Part shown: in pieces, positions 20,325-30,836 of the stretch
How positions within the stretch are numbered: the first letter of the stretch is position 1
How the letters are laid out: each line of letters begins with the position of its first letter
Origin: CAWFGS01 sp963815535
GTDB taxonomy: Bacteria > Pseudomonadota > Alphaproteobacteria > Sphingomonadales > Sphingomonadaceae
Length of the DNA stretch: 64,000 nucleotides
NCBI GenBank assembly: GCA_963815535.1
Contig: CAWFGS010000003.1
Location: 1-64,000, forward strand
Reading direction: 5' to 3'
The notes under the pieces: model-generated
What the model saw: the letters and a program-made list of their open reading frames with translations, nothing else
Databases searched by the model: none
Told to the model about the DNA's origin: nothing
Translations under genes and position numbers: made by a program

Positions 20325-22060
20325 ATGGGGTTGCGTGCACTTTTCAGACGCACTGGCCTATCCGCTCGGTCTGCTGGCGATGGTGCTGATCGCCGCATTT
20401 GCAGCTGCGCCCTGCACTCGGCAGGCAGACCAATACGCCTGTCCCGCTTGCATGACCATGCGTCGCGGCTTCGCAGGACAAAGCATCGCGCGAGGCCATA
20501 TCGGCCTGGCGATTGGCGATCCGGCGCCGTGCGAGGATAAGCCAGTCATGGCAAACGATGCGGCCACTATCACTCCGGTTCGATCTGGACACGGAGGCGA
20601 CCGTTCGCCGGCCCGCTACCTCGTCAGCCAGACATCGCGTTTCGAGACAATTACGATCGTTGCGCAGGATCGCGATGGCGCTTCGCGAAAGCTGGCCCGC
20701 GCATTCGACGACCTGACACCCGCCGCGAAGGAACGACGCTTCTATACTCCGCTGCCGAACGATGACCGGGCGCACCCAGCGGATATTTGTAGTGATCGGC
20801 CCGGTGGCGCAGAAAATCACTCTGTCGCAGATGCACCTGCGTGCCGACATCTGCCGGATCGACATTACCGGAACGCCGGTCCCTGCTGCATTCTCGCAAT
20901 GCTGTGCGGGATGCTGGTCATGCCGCTCGGGTTTCGATGCCGCCGTGTTCCGCGCGCTCAAGAAACCGTTCGTCGTATGGCACTGGCTGCTCGCGATGTT
21001 CGTACTGATCGCATGATGCTGCTTGTCACTGGCGTCGCGGTGGCACTGTTCGCGCTGGACATCGAACAGTTGCGTTTGATGACCCTGTTGTCGTTCGGCG
21101 GGATGGTCGCAAGCGCCGGTATCTTCGGGGCGACGTTCATCGAAACGGGCAAGCTGACGTCTGCCTGGCGGCGCGCGTTGATTGCCAGCGCGATCTGGGT
21201 GGCGTATCGACACAGGCGTCGTCGCGCTGGACGTCTTTGCCGACAGCGGCGGTCGGCGTGACATTGTATCATGACCAGCTTCCTGCCGGTGCTGTTCGTG
21301 TACAGCTGGTCGCTGCTCCACGCACTGGGCAAGGGCAGCCGCGCTGCGCGATACCAGCTGATCGGATGGATCCCGATGGCGGCGGTCGGCGTGACAAGGT
21401 TGTCAGGTGGACTGACCCCGATCATTCCTGCACACGACGCGATGGGCTTGTTCTACGTCGCGACAGTCGTGGAAGTGTTCGCGACTGCATTGGGGATGGC
21501 GGACCGGCTCGTTACCATCCGCCGCCAGCGCGACGAGGCGCTGGAGCGAAGCGAGCGAACTGGGATCGCTTTCCAACACCGATCCCTTGACCGGACTGAT
21601 CAATCGCCGAGGCCTGGCGCAATCGTTTCGAAGAGTTGCAGGTGCAGGGGTTTCGACACTTTCGCCCTGCTCGATCTCGACCATTTCAAGGCCGTGAACG
21701 ACCGGTTCGGCCATGCCGAAGGGGGACGAGGTGCTGAAAGCGGTGGGCAAGGCGCTGATGGCGGAACCGGAGCGGCGCTGCGTCGCGGCGCGGTTGGGCG
21801 GGGAAGAGTTCGTTCTGCTGCTGCAGGGGGACGACGCGCTCGCCCGCGCAGAGAAAATCCGCCGCTCGCTCCCGGCGTTCATCGCGCGCGACGTGCCGAA
21901 AATGGCACTGCTTGCCAAGCGCCAGCATGGGCGTGGTGGTAAGCCGATATGAACACCGCCAAACCGATTGGCTTCACGCGCCTGTACGCCCATGCCGACC
22001 GCCTGCTTGTACGATGCCAAGCGAATGGCGGCCGGAACCGTTCGGTCCATGAACGCATGA
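20325..22060 (+). CDS. 7TM-DISM-type membrane diguanylate cyclase (heavily frameshifted)
   Basis: Predicted membrane c-di-GMP synthase. It has an N-terminal signal segment (LLAMVLIAAFAAAPCTRQAD), a periplasmic sensor region, and then a seven-helix block including VTGVAVALFALDIEQLRLMT and SLLHALGKGSRAARYQLIGW, the latter typical of 7TMR-DISM. The GGDEF domain has FALLDLDHFKAVNDRFGHAE and an active-site variant LGGEEFVLLLQ, which is catalytically competent in known enzymes. The end, reconstructed across frames, is YAHADRLLYDAKRMAAG. At least seven shifts break the gene, more than its neighbours per kb, so a true pseudogene cannot be excluded. The start is uncertain (ATG 20311 or 20325). Confidence 0.72.
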
Positions 22061-22113
22061 TTGGCTTCGGCGGCACCCGAACCACGCCGGCCCGAACCGC
22101 TGCGTAACCGCGT

Positions 22114-23389
22114 TCAGGCCCCCGCCCGTCTTCGCGCCATCTGCGGTATCGGGCCGCGCGGCGGGCGGTCCGCCATTGATCGCCGAGCATTGCGCGGACC
22201 GGGGAGATATCGGGTTGCACCGGCTTGCCCTGCTTGCCAGCAATTCCATCTGCGCCTTGGTCACGGCCATCGTGGCCAGCCCCTTCAGCGCGCCGTTCTT
22301 CCAAGTGACTTCCGGCCAGCTGACATTTGCATCGAATGCCCTGCGTCGCCATTCCTCCGGCAGCGCCGGATCGAACGCCAACGCGCGCGCGATACCCAGC
22401 ATGCGCGACTCCGAAACCTGTTCGTCCTTGCGTTCCAGGGCTTCTTCCGCCGTCGCGCAGCTTCGTTATGCCGCCGGTCACCATGATCGGCATGGCGGCG
22501 ACGGTAGCGATATCGCGCGCAAAATCGATGAAGTAGGTTTCACGCCGGCGTAGTGGAATCCTCTGCACGGCGAACCTTGCATGGCAGGGCTTTCGTAGGA
22601 ACCGCCCGACAGTTCGACATAATCGACGCCCATCGGGTTCAGCCATTCGACGACCTGCCGCGCATCCGTCGAACGCGAAACCGCCGCGCTGGAAATCGGC
22701 GGAGTTCAGCTTCACCGCAACGCCGAACTTCGGGCCGACGGCATTGCGGACCCGATCCACGATCGTCAGCAGGAACCGCGCCCGGTTCTCCGGACTGCCG
22801 CCCCATCGGTCGGTACGCTGGTTCGTCAGCGGCGACAGGAACTGGCTGGCGAGATAGCCGTGTGCGGCGTGGATCTGCACCCCGTCGAAGCCTGCTTCCT
22901 TCGCTAGCTGGGCGGTATCGACGAAGCGCTGGATCACCGCTTCGATCTCGCTTTCCGTCAATGCGCGTGGTGGTACGAACATGCGTGGAAAACCTGCCGA
23001 GATCGAGCGGGGTCGCCGATGGCGCCACCGCTTCTTCGCCGAGGTTCTTGTACATCTGGCGGCCGGTATGGTTGATCTGCATCCACATCTGCCCGCCGCC
23101 CGATTTGCCGATCTGCGCCCAGCGTTCGAACGGAGCAAGGTCGGTGCCCGTTCTCCAGCACGACGCCACCCGGCCCGGTCAGCGAGGCGGGGCTGACCAT
23201 GACATTGCCTGTCAGGATCATGCCGACCCCGCCTTTCGCCCACGCGTGATACAGCGCGAACAGCCTCGCACCGGGCAACTGCCCCGGCTGATCGGCGAGG
23301 TTTTCCTCCATCGCCGCCTTGCACAATCGGTTCGGAACGGTCGAACCATTGGGCAGCGTCAATGGCTTGAATATCGGCGATTGGGTCAT
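22114..23389 (-). CDS. NADH:flavin oxidoreductase, Old Yellow Enzyme family
   Basis: FMN-dependent TIM-barrel ene-reductase/oxidoreductase. N-terminus MTQSPIFKPLTLPNGSTVPN, then RLCKAAMEENLADQP. Active-site region QINHTGRQMYKNLGEEAVAP; EAGFDGVQIHAAHGYLASQF and LSPLTNQRTDRWGGSPENRA are the family hallmark with the substrate-binding His/Tyr region. FMN phosphate site near MPIMVTGGITKL. Four or more frameshifts. The end is inferred: a TGA in the third frame at 22114 closes a plausible C-terminus GRAGA. The start ATG 23389 overlaps the inferred stop of the thioesterase. Substrate unknown; members reduce enones or demethylate. Confidence 0.82.
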
Positions 23390-23793
23390 TGGGCGGTCTT
23401 CCATGAAAGGAGACGTAGACATCCTCGCGGATGCGCAACAGCCGCTGGCGTCGCGCGGTCGAGCATGGCCCAGCGGGTGTTCGCTGCAACGATGATCGTG
23501 CCCTTGCCGTCGCGAAAATCGACGCGCCGGTCGAACGTCGCGCCGCGCGGGGCGGATGGGCAGGATAGGTTTCGCCGGTCACGCTGTCACCCACTACGAT
23601 GTTGCCACGATAATCGATCTCGTGCCGGACGACGAGCCAGATCAGGTCCGCCTGTTGCTGCGGCGCTCGCTTTCGCTTCCCAATGCGCGGTCGCCATATC
23701 CTGCACCCATTGCACCCATACTGCATTGTTGACGTGGCCCATCACGTCGATGTGTTCGGGCGCGGCGGTGAAGGTTTTGGTGAACGCGCGCAT
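23386..23793 (-). CDS. Acyl-CoA thioesterase, 4HBT hotdog family
   Basis: Small hotdog-fold thioesterase. N-terminal FTAAPEHIDVMGHVNNAVWV contains the 4HBT active-site signature (Asp in DVMGHVNN). It continues in the next frame with VVRHEIDYRGNIVVGDSVTG and RIREDVYVSF. Frameshifts near 23650 and 23540. Start ATG 23793 overlaps the stop of the upstream peptidase (TGATG); the stop is inferred at 23386-23388, overlapping the next gene's ATG as ATGA. About 135 residues, normal for the family. The physiological acyl-CoA is unknown. The coupling suggests one transcription unit with the flanking genes. Confidence 0.8.
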
Positions 23794-25988
23794 CACTCCT
23801 CCAGCCCCAGCTGCGTCAGGATGAATGCGTATTCCTCCGCCGTTTCGCGCAAGCGCGGTAAACCGTCCCGATTTGCCGCCATGGCCTGCGCCCATATTGG
23901 TTTTCAGCAGCAGCATGTTGTCGTCGGTCTTGTAGCTCGCGCAGCTTCGCGACCCATTTCGCCGGTTCCCAATACGTCACGCGCGGATCGTTCAGGCCGG
24001 CGGTGACCAGCATCGGCGGATAATCCTGCGCCACCACCTGATCGTAGGGGCTAGTAGCTGCAGGATGTAGGCGAACGCCTGCTTGCATTCGATCGGATTG
24101 CCCCATTCGGGCCATTCGCCCGGCGTCAGCGGCAGGCTGTCGTCGAGCATGGTGTTCAGGATATCGACGAACGGCACATCGGCCACGATCGCGCCCCACA
24201 GATCGGGATCGGTGTTGACGATCACGCCCATCAGGCTGCCCCCTGCCGATCCGCCGCTGGCGCTGATCTCGCCCCCTGTCGGTGTAGCCCGCATCGATCA
24301 GACCCCTTCGCCACATCGACGAAATCGTTGAAGGTGTTGGTCCGCTCGTTCAGCTTGCCTTGCAGATACCAGTTGCGGCCCAGATCGTCGCCGCCGCGAA
24401 TATGCGCGATGGCATAGGACATGCCGCGATCGATCAGGCTCAACCGGCTGCTGGAAAAGCCCGGCGGCACGGCATAGCCGTATGCGCCATAGGCATAGAG
24501 ATGCAGCGGACCGCCTTTTGCCGCGTCCTTGCGCGGCGAACCACGCTGACGGGAATCTGCGTGCCGTCGCGCGCGGTCGATGGTCAGCCGCTCAGTCACA
24601 TATTGCGACGCGATCGTAGCCGCTGGGGATTTCCTGCTGCTTCAGCAGTTCCAGCGCGCCTGCTCGCAACATCGTAATCATAGACGCTGTCGGGCGTGAC
24701 CATGCTTTCGTAACTCAGCCGCAACTTCGCACATGTCGTATTCGGGATTGTTCGACAGGCCCGCATCGTAGCTTGCTTCGGGAAAGGCGACCGGCGTGAC
24801 ACTGCTCGCGTCGATCGTAGGAACGCACCTGCACCTGATCGAGGCCGTTCAGCCGCCCTTCGGTCACGTAGAAATCCTTGAAACAGGTCGATGCCGGTCA
24901 GATAGAATTCGTCCGACCCCGCGATCAGCGTGGTCCATTCGCCGGGGCGCATCAGATCGGCAGTGGCGAGGCGGAAATTGACATGGTCGTCATTGGTATG
25001 GATGAAAAGTGTCCGCTCCCGCACATCGACATCGTATTCCACGCCTTTCGACGCGCGGTTTGACCATGATCTGTTCGCCCGTCGGATCGTCCGCGCGCAC
25101 CAGCCGCACTTCGCTGGTTTCGTTGTCGCCGGTCGCGATGATCAGCCAGTCGTCCTGCGCCGAAAGGCCCGTGCCGACGCGAAACCCCTCATCCGCCTCG
25201 CGGTAAAGTTCGACATCGTCGCCGCATCGCGCTGCCCAGGCGGTGGAGCCGGGCATTGTCGACTCGCCAGTTTTCGTTCGCCTTGCCGTAGACCAGCGCC
25301 GTGTCGTTCGCGACCCAGACCAGGCCGGACAGCGTTTCGGGGATGTCATCGGGCAGCAATTCGCCGGTCGCCAAATCCTTGACTCGCGCGGTGAAGCGTT
25401 CCGATCCGTTATCGTCGTAGGAATAGGCGAGCAGCCCGCCGTTTTTGCTGACCGACATCGCGCCGAGGCGGAAATAATCCTTCCCGTCCGCCAGCTCGTT
25501 TTCGTCCAGCATCAGCTGGTCCATCGCGCCATCGTCGCCGTCTGCGACGGGTCTGCGCCACCACTGGCGGTATTCCTTCCCCTCCACCACGGCGGTCCAA
25601 TAGAAGTAATCGCCATCCTTTTGCGGGACGGAGCTGTCGTCTTCCTTCACCCGGCCCTTCAGCTCTTCGAACAGCGTGTCGACCAATGCCGCATGGGGGG
25701 CCATGCTGCGCTTCGAAATAGGCGTTCTCCGCTTCCAGATGGGCGAGCACGTCCGCGTCGTCGATGGTGGGATAGGACTGGTCCTTCAGCCAGTGATACG
25801 GATCGGCGATGGTGATGCCGTGATGGGTGGCGGTATGGTCGCGTTTTCGGCGCAATCGGCGCGGCGGGTTCGGTCACGATAATCTGGTCTTTCGTCTGGG
25901 CGGCGGCCGGTGGAATTGCGGGGGCAATCACAGGTGGAAGGGCAACGGCCATGCCAAGCCCGATCGCTGCAAAAATCGCTTTCGGCAT
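23793..25988 (-). CDS. Oligopeptidase B-like S9 prolyl oligopeptidase family protease (exported)
   Basis: Serine peptidase cleaving short peptides, usually after basic residues. Signal peptide ALPPVIAPAIPPAAAQ suggests export to the periplasm, unlike classical cytosolic PtrB. N-terminal IADPYHWLKDQSYPTIDDAD is the S9A signature. Catalytic domain: YAYGAYGYAVPPGFSSSRLS, MSYAIAHIRGGDDLGRNWY, nucleophile SASGGSAGGSLMG (GGSAGG), catalytic Asp in LNDPRVTYWEPAKW and His in GAGHGGKSGR. About 730 residues. Nine or more frameshifts, all with continuing homology. ATG 25988 is preceded by a GGGGGAG ribosome site. Its stop overlaps the thioesterase start, and it diverges from the aminopeptidase P gene. 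Confidence 0.87.
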
Positions 25989-26099
25989 CGAACTCCCCCC
26001 TGTTGAAACATGCCGTGCAATGCTACTTCGGGGGCAGAACCGCACAATCGCCGCGACATTAGAGATTACGCGGCCAAAGACCAGAGCAGGAATTGCCCG

Positions 26100-27917
26100 A
26101 TGCTGATGCAAACCCACGAAGCCCGCCTCGATGCGCTCCGCACCGAACTTGCCAAACGCGGACTGGATGGGTTCGTGGTGCCGATATCGGACGAACATAT
26201 GTCCGAATATGTCGGCGCCTATGCCCAGCGTCTGCACTGGCTGACCGGCTTCGGCGGATCGGCGGGCAGCGCCATCGTGCTGAAAGATGCGGCGGCGATT
26301 TTCACCGATGGCCGCTACACCGTGCAGGTGCGCGAGCAGGTGGATGGCAAGCTGTTCGACTACGCCGCCGTCCCCGCCGTGACGCACGATGCCTGGCTGA
26401 AGGACAATGCCGCGCCCGGTGCGCGGATCGGATACGATGCCTGGTTGCACACGCAAGGGTGGGTGGATGCGACGACAGCGGCGCTCGCGCGAAAGGGCAT
26501 CGAACTGGTCGCGGTGGATGGCAATCCGATCGACGCCGTATGGGCCGACCGCCCCGCCCCCTCGCCCGCAATCGCCACCATTCAGGGCGACGAGCACGCC
26601 GGACGGTCCAGCGCGGACAAACGCGGCGCAGTGGCCGACTGGCTGAAGGACGAAGGGTATGACGCCGCCGTCATCTCCGCGCTCGATTCCGTCGCCTGGT
26701 TGCTCAACATGCGCGGGGCCGACGTCGATCACACGCCGGTCGCGCTGTCCTATGTGGTGGCCCATGCGGACGGAACGGCGGAACTGTTCATCGCGGCGGA
26801 GAAGGTCACGCCCGAACTGACGCAGCATCTGGGCAATGCCGTCACTATCCGCGATCGCAGCGCGTTCGAAGGGGCGCTGGCGGGCATGCGCGGGCGAACC
26901 GTGGCGGTCGATCCCGATTACGGGGTGGCAGGCATATTCCAGGCGCTGCAAGGCTGCGGGGCGCACGCCGTCGCCGCACGCGATCCCGCAATCCTGCCCA
27001 AGGCGATCAAGAACCCCGCCGAACAGCAGGGCCACCGCGACGCGCAAAGCCTGGACGCGGCTGCGGTCACCAAATATCTGCACTGGCTGTCGGTCGAGGC
27101 GCCCGGCGGCGGCATCGATGAATTGACGGCGGCGGCACGGCTGCAGGCGTTTCGCGAAGAGTTCGCCGGGCTTCGCGATTTGAGCTTCAACACGATTTCC
27201 GCCGCCGCGGGCCATGCCGCCCTGCCGCATTACAAGGTGGACGAAAACAGCAACATTCCGATCCCGCCGGGCAGCATCTATCTGTGCGATTCAGGCGGCC
27301 AATATCCCGGCGGCACCACCGACATCACGCGCACCGTATGGATCGCGAGTGCAGACGGCACGGCGGAACCATCCGCCGAAATGCGCGATCGGTTTACCCG
27401 CGTGTTGAAAGGTCACATTCAGATCGCGTGCGCCGTGTTCCCGCAAGGGACCACCGGCGGCCAGCTGGACGCGTTCGCGCGCCAATATCTGTGGGAAGCG
27501 GGCGTCGATTACGCCCACGGCACCGGCCACGGCGTCGGCAGTTTCCTGGCCGTTCACGAAGGGCCGCAACGCATCGCGAAGCCCGCCGGCGGGCAGGCCG
27601 GCACGGGGGAGGAACTGCATGCAGGCATGATCCTGTCGAACGAGCCGGGCTATTACAAATCGGATGAATTCGGCATTCGGATCGAAAATCTGGTGCTGAC
27701 CGTGGCGCAGGATATCGCCGGGGCGGAAGGGGGCTATCTCGGCTTCGAAACGCTGACCCATGTGCCGCTCGACCGGGCATTGATCGACCGGTCCCTGCTG
27801 ACCGATGCGGAGGTTCGGTGGATCGATGCCTACCACGCGAAAACGCGCGCCATCCTGACGCCGCAACTGACCGGCGACGTGCTGGCCTGGATGGGCAATC
27901 AATGCGCGCCGCTGTGA
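26100..27917 (+). CDS. Aminopeptidase P family (Xaa-Pro aminopeptidase, M24B)
   Basis: Dinuclear-metal peptidase that removes the N-terminal residue before proline. Intact 605-residue frame with the three-domain long form: two creatinase-like N-terminal domains (GFVVPISDEHMSEYVGAYAQ; IFTDGRYTVQVREQ) and a pita-bread catalytic domain. Metal ligands: Asp pair in CDSGGQYPGGTTDITRT, His in AHGTGHGVGSF, Glu in LSNEPGYY and Glu in RIENLVLTV. The HEGP motif (VHEGPQRI) is present. ATG 26100 has an AGGAA site about eight bases upstream; ATG 26106 is an alternative. The 111-base divergent gap to the S9 peptidase gene suggests paired control of peptide degradation. Confidence 0.95.
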   Translation: MLMQTHEARLDALRTELAKRGLDGFVVPISDEHMSEYVGAYAQRLHWLTGFGGSAGSAIVLKDAAAIFTDGRYTVQVREQVDGKLFDYAAVPAVTHDAWLKDNAAPGARIGYDAWLHTQGWVDATTAALARKGIELVAVDGNPIDAVWADRPAPSPAIATIQGDEHAGRSSADKRGAVADWLKDEGYDAAVISALDSVAWLLNMRGADVDHTPVALSYVVAHADGTAELFIAAEKVTPELTQHLGNAVTIRDRSAFEGALAGMRGRTVAVDPDYGVAGIFQALQGCGAHAVAARDPAILPKAIKNPAEQQGHRDAQSLDAAAVTKYLHWLSVEAPGGGIDELTAAARLQAFREEFAGLRDLSFNTISAAAGHAALPHYKVDENSNIPIPPGSIYLCDSGGQYPGGTTDITRTVWIASADGTAEPSAEMRDRFTRVLKGHIQIACAVFPQGTTGGQLDAFARQYLWEAGVDYAHGTGHGVGSFLAVHEGPQRIAKPAGGQAGTGEELHAGMILSNEPGYYKSDEFGIRIENLVLTVAQDIAGAEGGYLGFETLTHVPLDRALIDRSLLTDAEVRWIDAYHAKTRAILTPQLTGDVLAWMGNQCAPL

Positions 27918-28019
27918 TGCGCGCGCACCCACGGCCCACCCCGTTTTGCGGCATTGTGTAACCGGTCGCCCAATCTTCGCGAACCGGCAAAGCAGACACC
28001 CAGTTTCAGGAGACATCCC

Positions 28020-29105
28020 ATCGGCCATATTCTCTACGGCGCGCCCCTGTCGCTTTATTCCGGCAAAGCCCGCGCCTATCTCGACTGGCGCGGTGTCGAT
28101 TACGAAGAACAATTGTCCACGCCCGATATCTATCGCGACGTGATCGTGCCCAATGTCGGCCGCCCGGTCATCCCGGTGGTGCAGACGGACGATGGCGCGA
28201 TCCTGCAGGACACCACTTTGATCATCGATCATTTCGAACGGGGCAGCGCCGGCCCCTCGATCTATCCCGACACGCCGAAACAGGGGCTGGCCGCGCGGCT
28301 GCTGGAAGTGTTCGGCGATGAATGGCTGGTCATTCCGGCGATGCATTACCGCTGGCATTACAACGAAGACTGGGTTTACGGCCAGTTCGGCAGCGTCGCC
28401 CTGCCCGATGGCACGGCGGAAGAACAGCACGCGGCGGGCAAGGAACGCGGCGCGGCGTTCAAGGGGTTCTGCCCCATGCTGGGCATTACCGAGGCGACGA
28501 TCCCCGCGATCGAAACGAGTTACGAGGCATTGCTGCACGATCTCGACGCGCATTTCGCCGCACATGATTTCCTGTTCGGATCGCGCCCGTCCATCGGGGA
28601 TTACGGCCTGATCGGCCCGCTATACGCCCATCTCTATCGCGATCCCAAATCGGGCGAGCTGATGGATCGCATCGCGCCCCGCGTGGCCGCCTGGGTGAAC
28701 CGCATGGTCCATGTCGAACATCCGCAATCGGGCGAGTTTCTGGCCGACGATGCCATCCCCGAAACGCTGTTGCCGGTTCTCGCACGCATGATGGGGGAAC
28801 AGCTGCCGCATCTGCAGAATGTCGCCGCCATGCTGGATGCCTGGGCGCCGGACAATGCGGATGCGGACATTCCCCGCGCGCTGGGCATGGCGCAATTCAC
28901 CGTCGAAGGCGTCACGGCGCAGCGCGCGGCGATCCCGTTCGGCCTGTGGATGCTGCAACGCCCGCGCGAGTTTCTTGAAAGCCTGAGCGGGGACGAACAC
29001 CGCGAATGCGAAGCGATGCTGGACGATATCGGCGGCGCGGCCCTCCTGAATTTCCAGCAGGCCACGCATTTGGAATTCAGCAATTACATATTGCAAGTCG
29101 CCTGA
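28020..29105 (+). CDS. Glutathione S-transferase family protein
   Basis: Two-domain GST-fold protein. The N-terminal thioredoxin-like domain reads ILYGAPLSLYSGKARAYLDW and NVGRPVIPVVQTDDGAILQD (cis-Pro and glutathione gamma-glutamyl site). The long C-terminal helical domain includes FLFGSRPSIGDYGLIGPLYA. About 360 residues, longer than canonical GSTs (200-230). No ATG fits the start: AGGAGA at 28009-28014 is followed six bases later by in-frame ATC (28020-28022), so the start codon is probably miscalled, or TTG 27954 is used. Frame otherwise clean. Reaction unknown. Confidence 0.82.
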   Translation: MGHILYGAPLSLYSGKARAYLDWRGVDYEEQLSTPDIYRDVIVPNVGRPVIPVVQTDDGAILQDTTLIIDHFERGSAGPSIYPDTPKQGLAARLLEVFGDEWLVIPAMHYRWHYNEDWVYGQFGSVALPDGTAEEQHAAGKERGAAFKGFCPMLGITEATIPAIETSYEALLHDLDAHFAAHDFLFGSRPSIGDYGLIGPLYAHLYRDPKSGELMDRIAPRVAAWVNRMVHVEHPQSGEFLADDAIPETLLPVLARMMGEQLPHLQNVAAMLDAWAPDNADADIPRALGMAQFTVEGVTAQRAAIPFGLWMLQRPREFLESLSGDEHRECEAMLDDIGGAALLNFQQATHLEFSNYILQVA

Positions 29106-29150
29106 ACCCTCGGCCCCGCCCAAAGGCATCGGTCCTGAACGCATCGATCC

Positions 29151-30729
29151 CTAACGCATCAATCCGCCGATCAGGTTTCGTACGAAGCGCCCCGCGACGG
29201 GTCCGGCCAGATCGGTTGCGATGGAACCCACTGCCGATGTCACGCCGGACCGCGCCGGATTGGCGCGCGATTTGCGGCCCAGCACGCTGGCCGCGGCGGC
29301 CCCGGCGGCGGAACCCGCCGCAACCTTCGCGCCGCGGCTGAATGCCTTTTGCCAGATGCTTTTGGTCTTGCGCGGGCGTTTGCGAACGGCTTCTTCGCCG
29401 GAAGTTGCGACTTCCTGCGCCGTGGCCGCCGCATCGGCCGCTTTCGCCAGCAGCATCTTCTTCCGCACTGTCGCGATCGACTTCGGTATCGTATTTGCCC
29501 TCGACGGGGCTGATCGAACGGATGATGGCGCGTTCTTTCGCGCTGACCGGCCCCAGCCGCGAACGGGGCGGTTTGACCAGCGTGCGCTGCACGACCGACG
29601 GTGCGCCGTCGTCCAACAGGGTGGACACCAGCGCCTCCCCCACTTTCAATTCCGTTATTGCCTGCTCGACATCCAGATCGGGATTGATGCGGAACGTATC
29701 GGCAGCGGCGCGGATCGCCTTTTTGTCGCGCGGGGTGAAGGCGCGCAGCGCATGCTGCACCCGGTTGCCCAACTGCCCGGCGATTTCGGACGGAATGTCG
29801 ATCGGGTTTTGCGTGACGAAGAACACCCCGACCCCTTTCGACCGGATCAGGCGGACAACTTGTTCGATCTTGTCTTCCAACGCCTTGGGCGCGTCGTCGA
29901 ACAGCAGATGCGCCTCGTCGAAGAAGAACACCAGCTTGGGTTTTTCGGGGTCGCCCACTTCGGGCAGGCGTTTCGAACAATTCGGCCAGCAGCCACAACA
30001 GGAACGTCGCATACAGCTTCGGGCTTCGCATCAGCTTGTCGGCGGCCAGCACGTTGATGAATCCCGCGCCCCTGATCGTCGCAAGCGAGGAAGTCGTCGA
30101 TTTCCAGCGCCGGTTCGCCGAAGAACTGCCCGCCGCCCTGACTTTCCAGCGACAGCAATTGCCGCTGGATCGCGCCCACGCTGGCGCGGCTGACATTGCC
30201 GTATTTGCCGGACAGTTCCTTCGCGTTTTCGGCGGCATAGGCCAGCATGGCCTGCAAATCCGCCAGATTGAGCAACAGCAGCCCGCGATCGTCGGCATGG
30301 CGGAAGACGATCTGCAAAACACCTTCCTGCGTGTCGTTGAGGTCGAGCAGACGCGCGAGCAGCAGCGGGCCCATTTCGGATATGGTCGTGCGGATCGGGA
30401 TGCCCCTGTTCGCCATACAGATCCCAGAATACCGCCGGATTGTCGGAATAGGCGTAATCGTCCATGCCCAGTTCGGCCGCCCGCGCTTCCAGCTTGTCGG
30501 CATGTTTGAAGGTCGGCGATCCCGCCATGGCGATGCCCGACAGATCGCCTTTCACATCGGCGACGAACACCGGAACGCCGGCGGCGGAAAAACTTTCGGC
30601 CATGCCCTGCAACGTCACCGTCTTGCCCGTGCCGGTTGCGCCCGCGATCAGGCCGTGGCGGTTCGCACGTCCCAGATCGAGCGACTGGCGTTCCGCATTC
30701 GCGCCTAGTCCGATGAATATCTCGCCCAT
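29151..30729 (-). CDS. HerA-like helicase/ATPase, DUF853 family
   Basis: Hexameric FtsK/HerA-superfamily ATPase. N-terminus MGEIFIGLGANAERQSLDLG. Walker A LIAGATGTGKTVTLQGMAES, then VPVFVADVKGDLSGIAMAG. Walker B KLVFFFDEAHLLFDDAPKAL. Sensor/arginine region GVGVFFVTQNPIDIPSEIAG and LRAFTPRDKKAIRAAADTFR. The C-terminal tail is basic and Ala/Gly-rich (GAKVAAGSAAGAAAASVLG) and could bind nucleic acid or membrane. About 525 residues. Frameshifts near 30410, 30085, 29960 and 29462. In archaea HerA works with NurA; no nuclease gene is adjacent here, so the role is unresolved. It diverges from pabBC. Confidence 0.85.
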
Positions 30730-30836
30730 GATCCCGTCCCCTCGATCGCCGATACCGCGTGTCGCATGGCGCAGCGCAAAGGTCGGGGTCAAGTGCAGGG
30801 TTACTTTGGCCCGGTTTGCGTTTTAAGGCAGGCGGC

